This document shows, in pieces, positions 1-11,735 of a DNA stretch of 64,000 nt (its first letter is position 1; each line of letters opens with the position of its first letter). Location of the stretch: NCBI GenBank assembly GCA_001972305.1, contig BDDD01003364.1, positions 1 through 64,000 on the forward strand, written 5' to 3'. The notes below the pieces were generated by a model that was given only the letters and a program-made list of their open reading frames with translations, was not told the origin of the DNA and ran no database searches. A program made the translations under genes and the position numbers. This DNA comes from Cephalotus follicularis (Eukaryota > Streptophyta > Magnoliopsida > Oxalidales > Cephalotaceae).

Positions 1-1828
1 ATCAGTCAGCCCCAAACAAAAACCCAACGTACACGTACAATTACGTAAATGAAATAATTAAAATTCGTAAGAAAATATGTACAGGTAAGCAGGGTATTAC
101 ATTAGTGCCTAGCATGACATAGCTCTTGTCTCTTGACATCCTCTATTATCCCAACGCAATCTTCGAGTTTGTTTGCTTCTATTACAAATTTGCAGCACAG
201 AAAATGATGTGGCAAAGGCTTTATTTTCTTTCATTCTTTATTTTTTGACCTAGTTACTATCTAATAATGTTTCGAAGTAAAAGCATATAGAGCAACTTGT
301 AGTCAATAATGGAATTGCTCTTCCATATTCTTTAGTTACAAAACATTACGAGGATTTTTTGTTTACAAATTTGATATGGATTTTTATATATTAAAAAATA
401 TAAAATAATGTTGAAGAGTGTTGATTCTAAATAGCCTTTAAAATAGTGTTGAAGAATGATGATTCTGCCTTTTTCATTGCTATGTAACAGTTTATTGTGC
501 CTAGCACAGTAAACAGAGACACATAAATGGAAACCAACACCACAAATATGAAATGGCTCATTTATAAATTTATTCAAGATCACAACTACATAATACTTTG
601 AGTGGGGTTTAGGAGTTGAGTATCTGTCAAAGCCAACCAAACACAGATCAAACAAAAAAGAGAGCATAAACTAAAAAATAGTACTTAGGGCATCACTATG
701 CATAGTTCAACCAAAGCCAACTAAACAACCAAAAAACACTAACAAATCTGTCAATACTGCACAAAAAGAGAGCATCAAAACTGAAAATAGCACCATTGTT
801 GATGCAAAAAACTCGCTCAACATTAAATTTATATTTCTCCTTTTCCAAAGCCAATCACTTTCGGTCTGAGTAAGGATAAGAGAACACTATAATCTGCAAG
901 GCAAATAAGGTTAGGGAGCAGCCCAGGTGATCCCTGGAACTACCATTTGACGATCAAGTCAGAATAAGACACTGAGGTAATAAACCAATGGAGATTCAGG
1001 GGTTAAGGGAGAGTGATACTGTTAGGGTTCTTTTTGAGAGTGAATGGGGTCCCCCTTAGCATTGATTGAACTAGGTTTTTATAGACTAGGGTTGTGTGTC
1101 CTGATTACCGGCATACCCTCCCGAAGATCATGATGCTTTCCATAGGTGTATTTTTGGAGGGTCTTTCTGGTAAATGTAGCTCCGACCGTTACTAATATCT
1201 TTCCTAATGGGCTTCCACAATTACAAGGATTAGTTATGCTATCTTTTATCCCATGATATTTGGAGGATAAGCTTTATCTCTTCGTCCTGAACATCTGAGA
1301 CGATTTAGGCAGGCGTCTTAATCCCTTCTTGCCATATAGAGGTCAAGGTTTGCCTCCCCGACTGTGTTTCGCTTCCATGTTGATGTTGGATCCGTGGTCC
1401 TAGTCTCGTGAACCAACACTATTTTTCTCGTTGGATGTTCTTCAGAGTACGATCCTTCCACGTGTCCACCATTCATCAGTTCTGGAAATCCGACATTCTT
1501 CAAAAGTCCCCTACTTCCAGAGTATACCACTTATACTATTATGCAATGGAAGTAAAAATACTCATGGGAGGAGGTTCGACCTTGTACCGAGCAGTAAAGA
1601 GGGTGCTAGAAACCTCGATATCCTGAGATATGTTGGTCCTTATGGCCTGATCATTAACTTCTTGTTAATGTTAAGTCCTTTGACTTGATCAAGGGTTATT
1701 TACCTATAAACTTGGGTCAGTAAACTGAGGAGTCATATTTTCCTTGTTCGACTTCTTCCAAATTGGTTTCACCAAGTGCTAGCTTATGCCGACTTGATGT
1801 TTTTAACCGTCTAGTTCTGCCCCCTTTT
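1..1828. other. Upstream flank without a recognisable gene
   Basis: I see no gene in this stretch. The first kilobase is AT-rich; 1020-1828 is more mixed and precedes a good TATA box. Segments at about 632-690 and 710-795 are loosely alike (both contain 'aaagccaac' and 'agagagcat'), suggesting an old duplication. Short ORFs on both strands have no recognisable domain. It may be the promoter side, or the LTR, of the element that carries the PF04195-like gene, but no terminal repeat was found to prove that. Confidence 0.4.
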
Positions 1829-1835
1829 TATAAAT
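1829..1835 (+). promoter_or_regulatory. TATA box of the split PF04195-like gene
   Basis: The heptamer tataaat lies in a pyrimidine-rich context, about 360 bases upstream of the likely start codon at 2191. It is the only strong TATA box near this gene. A G-box-like cacgtg occurs further upstream near 1460. The assignment is by position and sequence only. Confidence 0.45.
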
Positions 1836-2643
1836 GGGCCTTTGCAATCAATTGGAGCTTGGGATTTTTGGATTATTTGACTCAATAGTCCTTCTGTTCC
1901 TTGGGATTCTCTTTATTATCTAGGAGCTTCTTTTTTCCATATGTCATGTGGGAGTGGGGCTCCTTTTGAGAGGGAACTAAGGTCTTTGGGCGATTGGTTC
2001 GAATTTTTTTTCTCTTCTATATTAAAGGACTTGCCGAGTCTTCATTTTTTTCTCGTTGAACCTTTTCTTCTCATCATTCTCCCTAACTTTCTCTTTCTAA
2101 CCCTATCTTTTTCATCTCTGTTTACGTGATTTTCTTCGAGTGAGTGTTCCTTCATAGTCCACTTCCACCAATGAATCTTCTCGTGCTAGGATGAGGACTG
2201 ATCCGACAGACTCTAGTTCCCGAAGCTCTTCTTCTTCTGCTCAATCCAGCCAAGACTCTTAGGGGCTTTGTAATACCCGGAAATTTTATAAATAATCAAG
2301 GAGTGAAAATTGGGCCCAAAAATGTAATGTTTTCATTTCTGGACTGGAATCGAAAATGGGCCTTGAAATATTTTATGGTGCTGGGCAAAATTGATAAATG
2401 GATAGTGGAAGCTTTGGGGCCTAAAATATATTGATATTGTCTTTGGGCTTTGAAATGTTTATTATTGGGCCTATTATTAGAAATGGAGCAAAGGAAAGAT
2501 TTGGGTTTAAGTATGTTAATATATTAAAATTATTTGGGCTGGAATTGGATGAGGAGAATTGGGCCAACTCCTTGGTCCTTAGCCCATTTTGTGAAGGGAG
2601 TGCTGGAGTTGTGTGGATGATTCCAGAGCCTTCCACGACTGAC

Positions 2644-2652
2644 TATAAATAG
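2644..2652 (+). promoter_or_regulatory. TATA box of the element A 5' LTR
   Basis: tataaatag lies about 375 bases into the LTR, followed by purine-rich sequence. Transcription would start near 2675, placing the repeat array at 2930-4240 inside the transcribed leader. The 3' LTR has lost this box. Confidence 0.6.
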
Positions 2653-2929
2653 AGAAGTGGAGAGTGGAGTGGGGACTGTTGCTAGTTTTTGAAGGAGTGG
2701 AGACAAAGTGAGCTATCGGTGAAAAGAGGAAGGAATGAGCAGCTGGGGAGGGGGAGCTGAGCAGAAGGAATCGTCCAGCAACTTCATCAGACTCAAGGTA
2801 GGTCCTACTACCTACTCGCATCTCTGATTGAATGTATTGTTACTGGAAATGCATAGTTAGTGAATAAGAGGATAAATGTGTTTATTGGTAATATTAGTTT
2901 CCAAGTGAGTGTTAATATTTGGCGGTTCA

Positions 2930-4240
2930 CTATATGGCCGTGCAAGCTTTGCTAGGCGTCGAGATGCTCTGCTAAGCGCCGAGCACACCTCCCTTCTAAG
3001 CTCACCATCTCTGTGCGCCAAGCATGCTTAGCGTCAGGTACCGAGCTCTCCCCTATCATGCGTTCCCAGTAATGCACATGAGCTCGCGATGTACGTGGTC
3101 GAGGACGCACCAATGTTGTACGTGCAGAGGAGCCATGCGCCGGGCGTAGAAACGCATGCAAGCCTTTCTCTGCATGCGTCCCAGTATGTGACGGCATCAA
3201 GCGTTCCTTTGTTACGCTCCCAGAGATTGTGCCATGAGCCGAGCATGCATCACAAGCATGCGTCGTCCTCTACCTTGCGTACAACGTCCTCCAACATGCA
3301 TGCACCGAGCCTTCCCCTGCTAGGTGCTCGAGGAGCCAATAATGACTTCCTCTGCCAAGCGCCCTAGTAGGTCGAGTAATGGCACCGTGCTCTTCTCTGC
3401 ATGCTTCCTGTGTACGCCACGACGCTGAAGCACTTCCTCTATCATGAGCATCGTCCTCTGCCATGCCCGAACTCCTTACAGCATGTATATGAGCACTATA
3501 ACGGATCCATCCAAGCTCCCCAATAATGGCATTCGGGCATGTACGCACCTGGACTCTTCCTTGGTCAAGCACATGGGTTCCCCTGTCATAGCGCCGAGGA
3601 TGTGTCTTACCAGATGGGCATGCTCACAGTTAGGCAGGTATACGCCCCAGTGCGCCATCAAGCCAAAGAACCATGGATCGTCGTCTGCCATGAGCCCTCC
3701 TCTGCATGCCATGGCCAAAGCATGTATCCAACGCATGCGTGGTCCTCCGCCCTTAAGCCAAGCTCTCCTCAGTCATGTCCTCCAGGCACAGTGAAGTACC
3801 ATGCTCTCCTCTGACAAGTGTCAGAGAATGCGCCATAGCCTCCATACCATGCGCCAGCATACTGCCACGACATTGGAATATAGCGCCCGAGCCGTGCATG
3901 CATCCGAGGACGCACCAGGGTGGTATGCTACATTTACCACGCTTGCAGAGATGGCACATGAGAGCAAGCGTAGCCATGCATGCCGGGCACTGTTCAGTGC
4001 ATGCATCCCATGCATGCCATGACATCGAACCTCTCAACCCATGCATGCGTCCTCGGCATGCCAACGCCAGCTGCCAGAGCTCTCCACACTCGCCTAACTC
4101 TCCTCTGTCAAGCGTTGTGTGATGCTCCTTCATACGTCTAGAGCATGGGCATATAACACCCAAACAGTGTTTCGTATTGTGTCCATGCATGCATCCCGGG
4201 AATGACATGAGAAATGCTGAGCACTCTACTGTTTGCATAC
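2930..4240 (+). repeat. Degenerate GC-rich short-word array in the A 5' LTR
   Basis: About 1.3 kb is built from recurring short words such as gccgagc, cctctgccatg, gcatgc and gtcgtcctctg, spaced irregularly at roughly 20-45 bases. It is much richer in G+C and CpG than the AT-rich LTR around it. Open frames of up to 161 codons run through it on both strands in several frames, a by-product of composition rather than a gene. Similar vocabulary recurs inside the element at 6585-6985 and in LTR G. Confidence 0.65.
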
Positions 4241-4476
4241 GTACGCTTTATATATGTATTCTTAATATAAAGAGGCAAGTGAGATAAGGCATACTAGTCT
4301 ATTAGTAATATCACAACAATAACAAAGTGCATCGTACTGTTATTGATTACTAGTAGCAAATGAATGAAGTGTTATACTGTACTATTATTATTGCATCTCA
4401 TTGCATTGCATATTGCCTGCTACATCTGCATCTCCATGCATGAGTGGGTTGTAGTTCCTACATAACCAGTGGTCGT

Positions 4477-4506
4477 TGACCCATTGCATTTTAATGTAAT
4501 GGGTCA
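4477..4506 (+). repeat. Hairpin in the A 5' LTR
   Basis: The left arm is TGACCCATTGCATT; the right arm, after a TT loop, is complementary except for one position that would be a G-U pair in RNA. The same structure is at 8494-8523 in the 3' LTR and, in the same sense, in LTR F at 11098-11131. Confidence 0.7.
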
Positions 4507-4824
4507 GGTGTAGGTGGAGCTTTGCGGCTAGCCGAGGATTGAAGCCCCGGGTGAGTCTCCTCCACAGCAAATCGACGACCAACCTATTTATATATTTTGA
4601 ATATTGTGTTTCTTGACCTGCTGACTTGTGGCAGAGCTTTTATGAACAGTATTGTATAACACTGGGTTTATCCACGCAAATGGTATTTAATTGGATTTAT
4701 CACGCATGCATTATTATATTGTTAAAAGTTTTTAATTTCCGCTGAATATTAGTAAATGAATGATACTGTTAGTAGCGCATCAAACCTTGGGGGTTGATCC
4801 TTGGGGTTTGGGGCATTACAGTCT

Positions 4825-4836
4825 TGGTATCAGAGC
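4825..4836 (+). other. Primer binding site of element A (tRNA-iMet type)
   Basis: tggtatcagagc lies four bases after the 5' LTR end. It is complementary to the 3' end of plant initiator methionine tRNA, the usual primer for plant gypsy and copia elements. Confidence 0.85.
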
Positions 4837-4937
4837 CGCGGTTCTCCTATTCTAGATACTCCAGTAAGGAGTCCTTGGCTTATAAAGTTACTACATGCGA
4901 ACAAACGAGTGGATATTAACCCTTTGTAGTTAAACAA

Positions 4938-5078
4938 ATGGTGAAATTAGATGGTCGTCGAAATGGAACTGCACGAGGAGTAAGAACCGAGACGTCGAAT
5001 GGACATATTCGAACTCTGAGAGATGCAGAAGAAGTGAATATTACCCAAAGAAATGGTAGCGAGGTCCATGACGTATGA
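4938..5078 (+). pseudogene. N-terminal gag remnant of element A
   Basis: An open stretch of 46 codons begins MVKLDGRRNGTARG and stops at TGA 5076. Its position just after the primer site and its basic Arg/Gly-rich start resemble the gag start of element C (50253). The rest of gag has decayed beyond recognition. It is too short to function. Confidence 0.45.
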
Positions 5079-5079
5079 A

Positions 5080-5600
5080 ATGGACAAGTGACTGATTTAA
5101 TGAACTGGAATGGATAAGTGACTGATTTAATGATTGATTGAGTGAGTGGTTTAATAGATACTAAGCTAGAACCCTCGGGGACTAGCTAATGAGTAATTGG
5201 GTAAATGATTGATTGCGTAATGGATTGACGGAATGAAGGACTGAATTTATGACTACATAATGAATGACTGAATGTAGGAATGATTGATTGGACGGCAAAG
5301 TGAATAAATGACTGATTAAAAAGGGGATGGGGTTAACTACTTGTATATATACTGGTATGGGAAAGTATAGATATTTAGTGAACCACTAGACGTTAACTAT
5401 GTATATATATGTTTGTATGGGACGACATATATATATCTAGTCAACTTCTAGATTCCCGATAGAATGCTAAGATAGTGGAATGAAACTGGATGGACTAAGA
5501 ATGTATGGATTACGATTGAATGGACTGTTATTGAATGGATTGTGAATAAACGAATTGAATGATTTCGGATTGTACGGTCATGGAATGATTTTGGAATGAT
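5080..5600 (+). repeat. Low-complexity tgaatg/gattga-rich stretch in element A
   Basis: The sequence is dominated by variants of gaatggattgactga, for example 'gtgactgatttaatg' near 5090 and again near 5123. It replaces the expected gag coding region. It may be decayed gag expanded by slippage; no coding signal remains. It also includes two similar blocks around 5337-5450 with gtatatata and tagtgaacca/tagtcaactt. Confidence 0.4.
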
Positions 5601-5869
5601 GGGCTATTGCACGTAATGCGTACGAGGATTGAGACAGGAAGGTGTGACCTTTGACGTGCCAGAGCAGTCTCCGTTCCAGCCTTGGAACGCTAACCGAACC
5701 AAATAATGCCCACTATGAAGACTCATAGACTCATAAGGAAAAGTTGTGATACTTTCCTGGCACATGCTATGGACAGTAGCAGATGAGTACCTAAATTAGA
5801 GGCTGACTCGGTAATTAGTGAATACTCGAACATGATCCAGGAAACTAACGCCTCTACTACCTGATAGAG

Positions 5870-6585
5870 ATGTAGAGTTTTTTTCAGACTTGATACAGGA
5901 ACAACACCTATATCGAGAGCTCCCCATCGAATGGCTCCCCCTAATTGAAGGAATTAAATGTGAAATTATTGGAGTTACTCGATAAATGTTTCACCTGACC
6001 GAGTGTTTCTCCATGTGAAGCACTGGTCTTCTTTGTTAAAAAGAAGGACGGATCGTTACGAATAGGCACTGATTATTGGTAGCTCAATAAAGTGACTGTT
6101 AAAAATAAATATTCGCTACTGCATATCAATGAGTCATTAAACAGTGTTCTCAGAGCTAGATCTGAGAGCCGGATATCATCAGCTCAGAATCCCTAAGAAA
6201 GATATTCTGAAGACGGTTTTTAGATCACGATATGGACATTATGGGAATTGTGGTAATGCCGTTCGGGTGACCAATGCCCTGCTACAGTTATGAGTTTGAT
6301 GAATCAAGTATGCAGTCCATATCTTGATTGCTTTACCATAATCCTTATTAATGATATCCTGGTGTACTTAAAGATAATGAAAGAGCCCGGAGAACATCTG
6401 CACTTGACATCGCAAACTCTCAGGGATTGTCAGCTATATGCCGAGGTCCATGAGTGAAAACTCTGATTACCAGAGGTGGCCTTTCTGGGACATATCATAT
6501 CCAGTGCCGAATTGTCAAGTGGACCTTCCAAAGACTGAAGCGGTTAAAGCCTGGAAATGGTCAATGAATGCGACGAAGGTCCGAG
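5870..6585 (+). pseudogene. Reverse transcriptase remnant of element A
   Basis: Read across several frameshifts, this encodes recognisable gypsy reverse transcriptase blocks. There is a VKKKDGS-like start near 6035, a D-Y-x-QLNKVTVKNKYS block near 6066-6110, a DIPKT-x-FRSRYGH block near 6200-6240 and a decayed catalytic block at about 6345 (LINDILVYLK, where the family has an F/Y-x-DD core). The thumb follows with an FLGHIIS-like stretch near 6485. Multiple stops and shifts make it inactive. The coding match ends abruptly near 6585, where the GC-rich array begins. Confidence 0.75.
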
Positions 6586-6985
6586 GGCCGATGCGTCTAT
6601 GGTATCGCGTGTGGCTCTCCTCTGGTAACGTTCGTCCATGCTATACCATGCCAAGCTCTCCACTGGCAACGATAAACATAGCAACTAAGCGCCAGTATGC
6701 ACCGAGCGTTTCTCTGCCATGCATGCAGAGCCTGTGTCCCGAGCTTCCAACCCAAGCATCCGAGGACACAACGGTGAAGTGCATCGTAACTTCCTCTGCA
6801 TAAGAACTCTCCTCTGCTACAAATGGCGTATAAAGCCGAGGATGAACACCCAGTGTCCTAAACATAGCATAGCATCGAGCACTATCCAGAGCTTTGCTAG
6901 GCATGCCGAGCGCTTCACATTGTTAGCATACAGCGCTGAGATTTCCTCTGGCAACTACGAATTCCCCCTACTGTGCATTCTATAA
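6585..6985 (+). repeat. GC-rich short-word array inside element A pol
   Basis: It has the same vocabulary as the 5' LTR array (ctctcctctg, gccatgc, ccgagc, cgaggac). It starts exactly where reverse transcriptase homology stops and ends before integrase homology, in the place where RNase H and the integrase N-terminus should be. Confidence 0.6.
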
Positions 6986-7059
6986 ATCCTGAATATTGCC
7001 TTGCATGAATGCCCAATAATGTGAATAAGCTTCCTTGGCATGGGAGGATGCTACTGCCG

Positions 7060-7560
7060 TTTTGTTGAAGGACGCTCGCGCACAGCTACCCCTCTGACTC
7101 GATTGACGCAGAGAATGTAAGGCTTCACGGAGTACTGATGCACGTAAGGTTTGACAGGGACTCTCGTTATTACATCCTGATTTTGAGAAAATTTCAAGCC
7201 ACTCTTGGTACCCGACAGCATTCCAACACTCTTTTCCATCCCCAGGCTGATAATTAGTCTGAAGGAACCCCATTGTATTACTTCAAAGTGGGTAAATGGA
7301 GTCTTTTAGGACAAAAGTTGGCACCATAAACTATAAAAAGGGGCTAAATAATTAAGAAAAAGGTTGTTATCGATGCGAAACAGAGCAGAAAAGTTATGCG
7401 GACTATCGTATAAGGAAACTGGAAAGTACAATGGGAGATTAGGAAGGCCGAGGAATTCCCTATTGGCCTCTGATTCGATATCGGGGTGTGAAACAGAAGC
7501 GTGATAATGAAAAACGGTGGGCGAAATTGATGGAATTTTTGCAATGAGTCGGTAACGGAC
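7060..7560 (+). pseudogene. Integrase remnant of element A
   Basis: With frameshifts, 7110-7175 encodes ENVRLHG followed by FDRDSRYY, matching the second catalytic Asp region of gypsy integrases (RLHG...SDRDPRF). It continues to a FHPQAD block near 7240. A decayed C-terminal region at 7375-7450 includes a QKSYAD-like segment. The N-terminal zinc-binding region is missing. Stops in every frame rule out function. Confidence 0.65.
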
Positions 7561-7973
7561 CCACATTTTCTGGAATCAGTAAATGAATTTAATGTATTGT
7601 ATTGATGAAATGGTAATGGAAAGTGACAGAATTGTTGTGAATCATATGGTTATGGGCCGAATGACCCTGCACATGAGACGAATGATTGAAGAATTAACTG
7701 TTATAAAGCGTATGGCCAAGGAATGTACTATTACTGAATCGTATGTCTGGATGGTGTGCATGGCTAACTATTTATATATGCTGGTGCGTTACAGTATACG
7801 TATTAGTTAGCCTCTAGACGCTCACCAGAAGGATGAATTCAAATAAGATGAAAGTGTATTGTTAATGTTACGGTAATGTCATGGAAGTGGAAGTGCAGTG
7901 GAAGCGTGGAAATGATATAACGGTGACGTATCCTCACCTGTTTTACCCTAGAATCTCGGGAAGAGATTCTTCT
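7561..7973 (+). other. 3' untranslated part of element A
   Basis: No domain is recognisable. A 75-codon open frame at 7583-7810 is Met-rich and probably chance. The tail contains gaatctcgggaagagattc, an imperfect inverted repeat just upstream of the purine tract. Confidence 0.35.
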
Positions 7974-7986
7974 AAGGGAGGAGGAT
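7974..7986 (+). other. Polypurine tract of element A
   Basis: aagggaggagga directly precedes the 3' LTR that begins at 7987. It would prime plus-strand DNA synthesis. Confidence 0.75.
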
Positions 7987-8837
7987 TGTAATACCCGGAA
8001 ATTTTATAAATAATTGAGGAGTGGAAATTGGGCCCAAAAATGTAATGTTGTCATTTCTGGACTGGAATCGAAAATGGGCCTTGAAATATTTTATGGTGCT
8101 GGGCCAAATTGATAAATGGATAATGGAAGCTTTTGGGCCTAAATTATATTGATATTGTCTTTGGGATTTGAAATGTTTATTATTGGGCCTATTATTAGAA
8201 TTGGAGAAAAGGAAAGATTTCGGTTTAAGTACGTTAATATATTAAAATTATTTGGGCTGGAATTGGATGAGGAGAATTGGGCCAACTCCTTGGTCCTTAG
8301 CCCATTTTGTGAAGGGAGTGCTGGAGTTAATGACTGTTAAGGAATGATACGAAGTGCATCGTACTGTTATTGATTACTAGTAGCAAATGAATGAAGTGTT
8401 ATACTGTACTATTATTATTGCATTGCATATTGCCTGCTTCATCTGCATCTCCATGCATGAGTGGGTTGTAGTTCCTACATGACCAGTGGTCGTTGACCCA
8501 TTGCATTTTAATGTAATGGGTCAGGTACAGGTGGAGCTTCGCGGCTAGCTGAGGATTGAAGCTCTGGGTGAGTCTCCTCCACAGCAAATTGACGACCAAC
8601 CTATTTATATATTTTGAATATTGTGTTTCTTGACCTGCCGACTTGTGGCAGACCTTTTATGAACAGTATTGTATAACACTGGGTTTATCCACGCAAATGG
8701 TATTTAATTGGATTTATTCCGCATGCATTATTATATTATTAAAAGTTTTTAATTTCTGCTGAATATTAGTAAATGAATGATACTGTTAGTAGCGCATCAA
8801 ACCTTGGGGGTTGATCCTTGGGGTTTGGGGCGTTACA
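7987..8837 (+). repeat. 3' LTR of element A (851 bp, internally deleted)
   Basis: It matches the ends of the 5' LTR but lacks the 1714-base middle. At the breakpoint (8329-8351) are 23 bases not found in the 5' copy, which looks like filler DNA from end-joining repair. It ends ggggcgttaca. Confidence 0.9.
8494..8523 (+). repeat. Hairpin in the A 3' LTR
   Basis: This is the same 14-base arms and TT loop as at 4477-4506, unchanged between the two LTRs although they differ at other sites. Confidence 0.7.
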
Positions 8838-11097
8838 GGCTTCACACGAGTTGAAGGGACATTTTAATCCCTTGTGTTTCCCATGCCCCTTCTGGTGGAG
8901 GTGGGTCTAAGACTTCCATGAGGCGGGTGCCTAAGCTCAAGGGTGCCGAGAATGAGGACTCGGGATACAATATGATGTCGAAAATTGGGAAGGCAGTAGA
9001 AGAAATGCATTTCAGGCATATAGGGTTTAGGGTGACTAATTTTAAAATTTTTATTCTTGCAAAGGAATCACCCATAACCTATGCCATAAAATGTCCCAGT
9101 TAAGTCCAAGGATCACTAATTGGACTATTAAAAGTCACCATGGCAAGTTCCAAGCAAGGGAAAGTGTAGGTGGATTAGGGTTACACAAACCCTAAAATCG
9201 GCTAGCAACCAAAATTGGAATTACGATGCACACATACCCTAATTCAATTCCACCATGACTCTAACCCTAGAGGCCTAACCGTAAGGGTTAGTAACAAATT
9301 GAACGCATGCTAGGACAGTAGTGGAGTATGACAAATACATCTCAAAATTCGGCCACAATGCCAAAAGGAATTAGGGTTCAACACAAACCCAAATTCTAGC
9401 TCCACCTTAACACATATCCTATACCCTACCCCTAAGGGTATCATTCCCACTTGGAATGAGCTAGGGTTTCGGCCACACATATAAAACATAACAACCTACA
9501 TATAATCACAAAGTCTAGGGCATGGCAAAGCCCTAGCACCAACACACACACCACAAACTCAAAGGAACAAAAGATGAACAAGAAAGATGAATACCATTTT
9601 CTTTGCTCCTCCACTTTTGGTGTGTTCTCTTCCTTTGAGCTCCAAGCAATCCATATTCACCAAATGTCCTCCCATAGGCACGGCTAAGGATTTATAGGAA
9701 GGGCTTTTTGCTGGTTCCAAGATCCTAGAAAAATCTAAACAATGAAGGTGGAGATAAGGAGGTATCTCCACCATCAAAGTTGTTTAGGAGGGTAAGAGGA
9801 GAATTGTTTTGGCTTCTCTATTCAAGAACAATCAAGTTAATGGACAACACTCATGGTGAAAGCTTCCTCACGGCCATGGAGAAAGTAAGAGAGAAAAGAG
9901 AGAGACGGCACCCTTGAGGAGAAGATGATAGAAGACTTGATGTGTTGAATTATAATTGAATGAATTCACTTGACTTACTTTTGTGTGCATACCGTGTGCA
10001 TGTGTGAAGATTAACTAATATCTCCACACACTTTATTCTTTCAACCAATGAGAGAATAACACATACACACATAATCATCTCTCACAAGAAGGGTTCGGCC
10101 TTATGAAGCTTCAAGAGCAAACTTGGGATTACTTAGGCATTAAGAAATGTTGACTAAGTCCAACCTTCTAGAATGCTTAGAATCCAACCAATTTTGTAAC
10201 TAAGTTACATTATGGCACAATGGGGCATTAGGGTTCGGACAAGCAACATAAATACTAGGGTTGGACCTCAATACCCAAATGCACACTCTCTCCAAGAATT
10301 ATTAGTAATTAAAAAATGACCAAAATACCCTTCAGCTCTTAATGATCTATTTATGGTGCAACTAGAATTCACTTCCTTGTAAATAAATAAAGCCCAGCAA
10401 AATAGATATTCACTGTCCAAGTAACACCACCAAGGTGTCATCTGTCACGCCCCGAACCGCGAAGGCGAACCCCCACGATCCGACGCGTGAGATACCATCC
10501 ATTCAGTCCGTTCAATCAAATATAAATCATACTCCATATCATTTATCAATCATATCTCAAAGTGCTATACATATAAAACTTTGAATCAAAGTCATACAAG
10601 CGGAAGAGTCATTATATAACATCAGTGGAATAATCAATCCATATAAAAACTAACTCTTAAAATCTCCCGAAATTTTGGCATGAAGTATTCGTTTATCGGA
10701 CTAAACTCCCTGTAAAGAAAAACACATTTTATATCTCCACACTCCCGAAGGAGGAATCAACAATTATGTATATATATATGGTCTCAGCCCTCAGAACCAC
10801 AAGTAAACCAGTATCATATCATTCTAATGCCTCAAGTGATTGCCTGTCCATGTTTAATACATTAACACATATAAATCTAACACTGCCACAAGCCGACAGG
10901 TCAATAACTGAATATAAAACATAACTGTAATATATCTTTAGATTTGTATCTTGCACAATAACCATAATTACAACCATTTTCAATATCTGTCCATTTACAA
11001 TATCACATTTACACAAAGTAGGTCGGAGGAGAGGTAAATCCTTACCCTGCGATTTGACCTGGCTGGTGACTGCTGCGCGTCACCTGGACCTGAACCT

Positions 11098-11131
11098 GAC
11101 CCATTACATTACAATACAATGCAATGGGTCA
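11098..11131 (-). repeat. Conserved hairpin in LTR F
   Basis: The arms match those in element A. Read on the - strand (LTR sense) the left arm is again TGACCCATTGCATT and the single non-Watson-Crick pair is again G-U. The loop is 6 bases rather than 2. Confidence 0.65.
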
Positions 11132-11527
11132 GCAACCCGAAGGTTGTGTAGGATACACATGTGCAAGGTACATAAAGGAGTGCAGCAGATAAGTATGCCA
11201 TATGAGAGATGTATGTACAACATGAGAGATGTGTGCATGACTATCGATATAGACCAGGCTATGAAAGCTAGCATTTAGAACTATGCCATTTTCCATCGTA
11301 GTCACCGTCCCATTATCGTTCGGCGTCCCCAAAATCCTTCAAAGGCATATACAAGCTCTTCTCGGCATTCCTTACCGAGGTAACAGACTAGACGCTCTTG
11401 GCATTCTAGGCAGAGGTCCTTATTCCATTGGCATACTAGAGTAGCATTCCTAAGTAGAACAGGGAAGGGAAGATGGACCTTCTCTAACACTGGTCTCTCT
11501 AGCTAATGCCACCATCAATATCCATAT

Positions 11528-11735
11528 ACCGTCACAATTCGGACCATTATGATCCATAACGATACAATCCGTAATCATATCATATCCGTTCCATAACCAT
11601 ACCGTAATTGTTCCATGACCATTCCATAACCGTACGATCCATAGCCCTTCAATCCGTAACCATTCGATCCATAATCGCACGATCCATAACCGTATCATAA
11701 GTAGTCATACCATCCATAACCATATCATCCGTATA
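11528..11735. repeat. ccataacc/ccgtaacc repeat array in LTR F
   Basis: Irregular copies of words such as gatccataaccg and aatccgtaacca are repeated about every 12-18 bases over 200 bases. The array has no coding meaning. Confidence 0.55.

Larger units (their letters stand above)
2269..4820 (+). repeat. 5' LTR of element A (2552 bp)
   Basis: It begins tgtaatacccgg and ends gggcattaca. It matches the 3' LTR over 2269-2610 and 4325-4820. The middle 1714 bases (2611-4324) are absent from the 3' copy; they contain the TATA box and a GC-rich repeat array. The long form is probably original, because it holds the promoter and because the 3' copy has filler DNA at the breakpoint. Confidence 0.9.
2269..8837 (+). 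mobile_element. Element A: degraded Ty3/gypsy LTR retrotransposon
   Basis: It has TG...CA LTRs (2269-4820 and 7987-8837), a perfect 5-bp target duplication ggctt (2264-2268 and 8838-8842), a tRNA-iMet primer site at 4825 and a purine tract just before the 3' LTR. The 3.2-kb interior holds short decayed pieces of gag, reverse transcriptase and integrase, so it is an old, non-autonomous copy. It lies inside the Ser-rich N-terminal part of the PF04195-like gene. The RNase H region is missing and repeat array sits in its place. Confidence 0.9.

Noticed and set aside
3753-4238. 161-codon open frame on the - strand, Cys/His-rich
   Set aside because: It lies in the GC-rich short-word array of LTR A. 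Overlapping long frames exist on both strands and in several phases, so openness comes from composition. No domain is recognisable.
4825-4836. Possible tRNA gene fragments near the LTR ends
   Set aside because: The matches are only 12-base primer binding sites adjacent to LTRs; no cloverleaf can be drawn around them.
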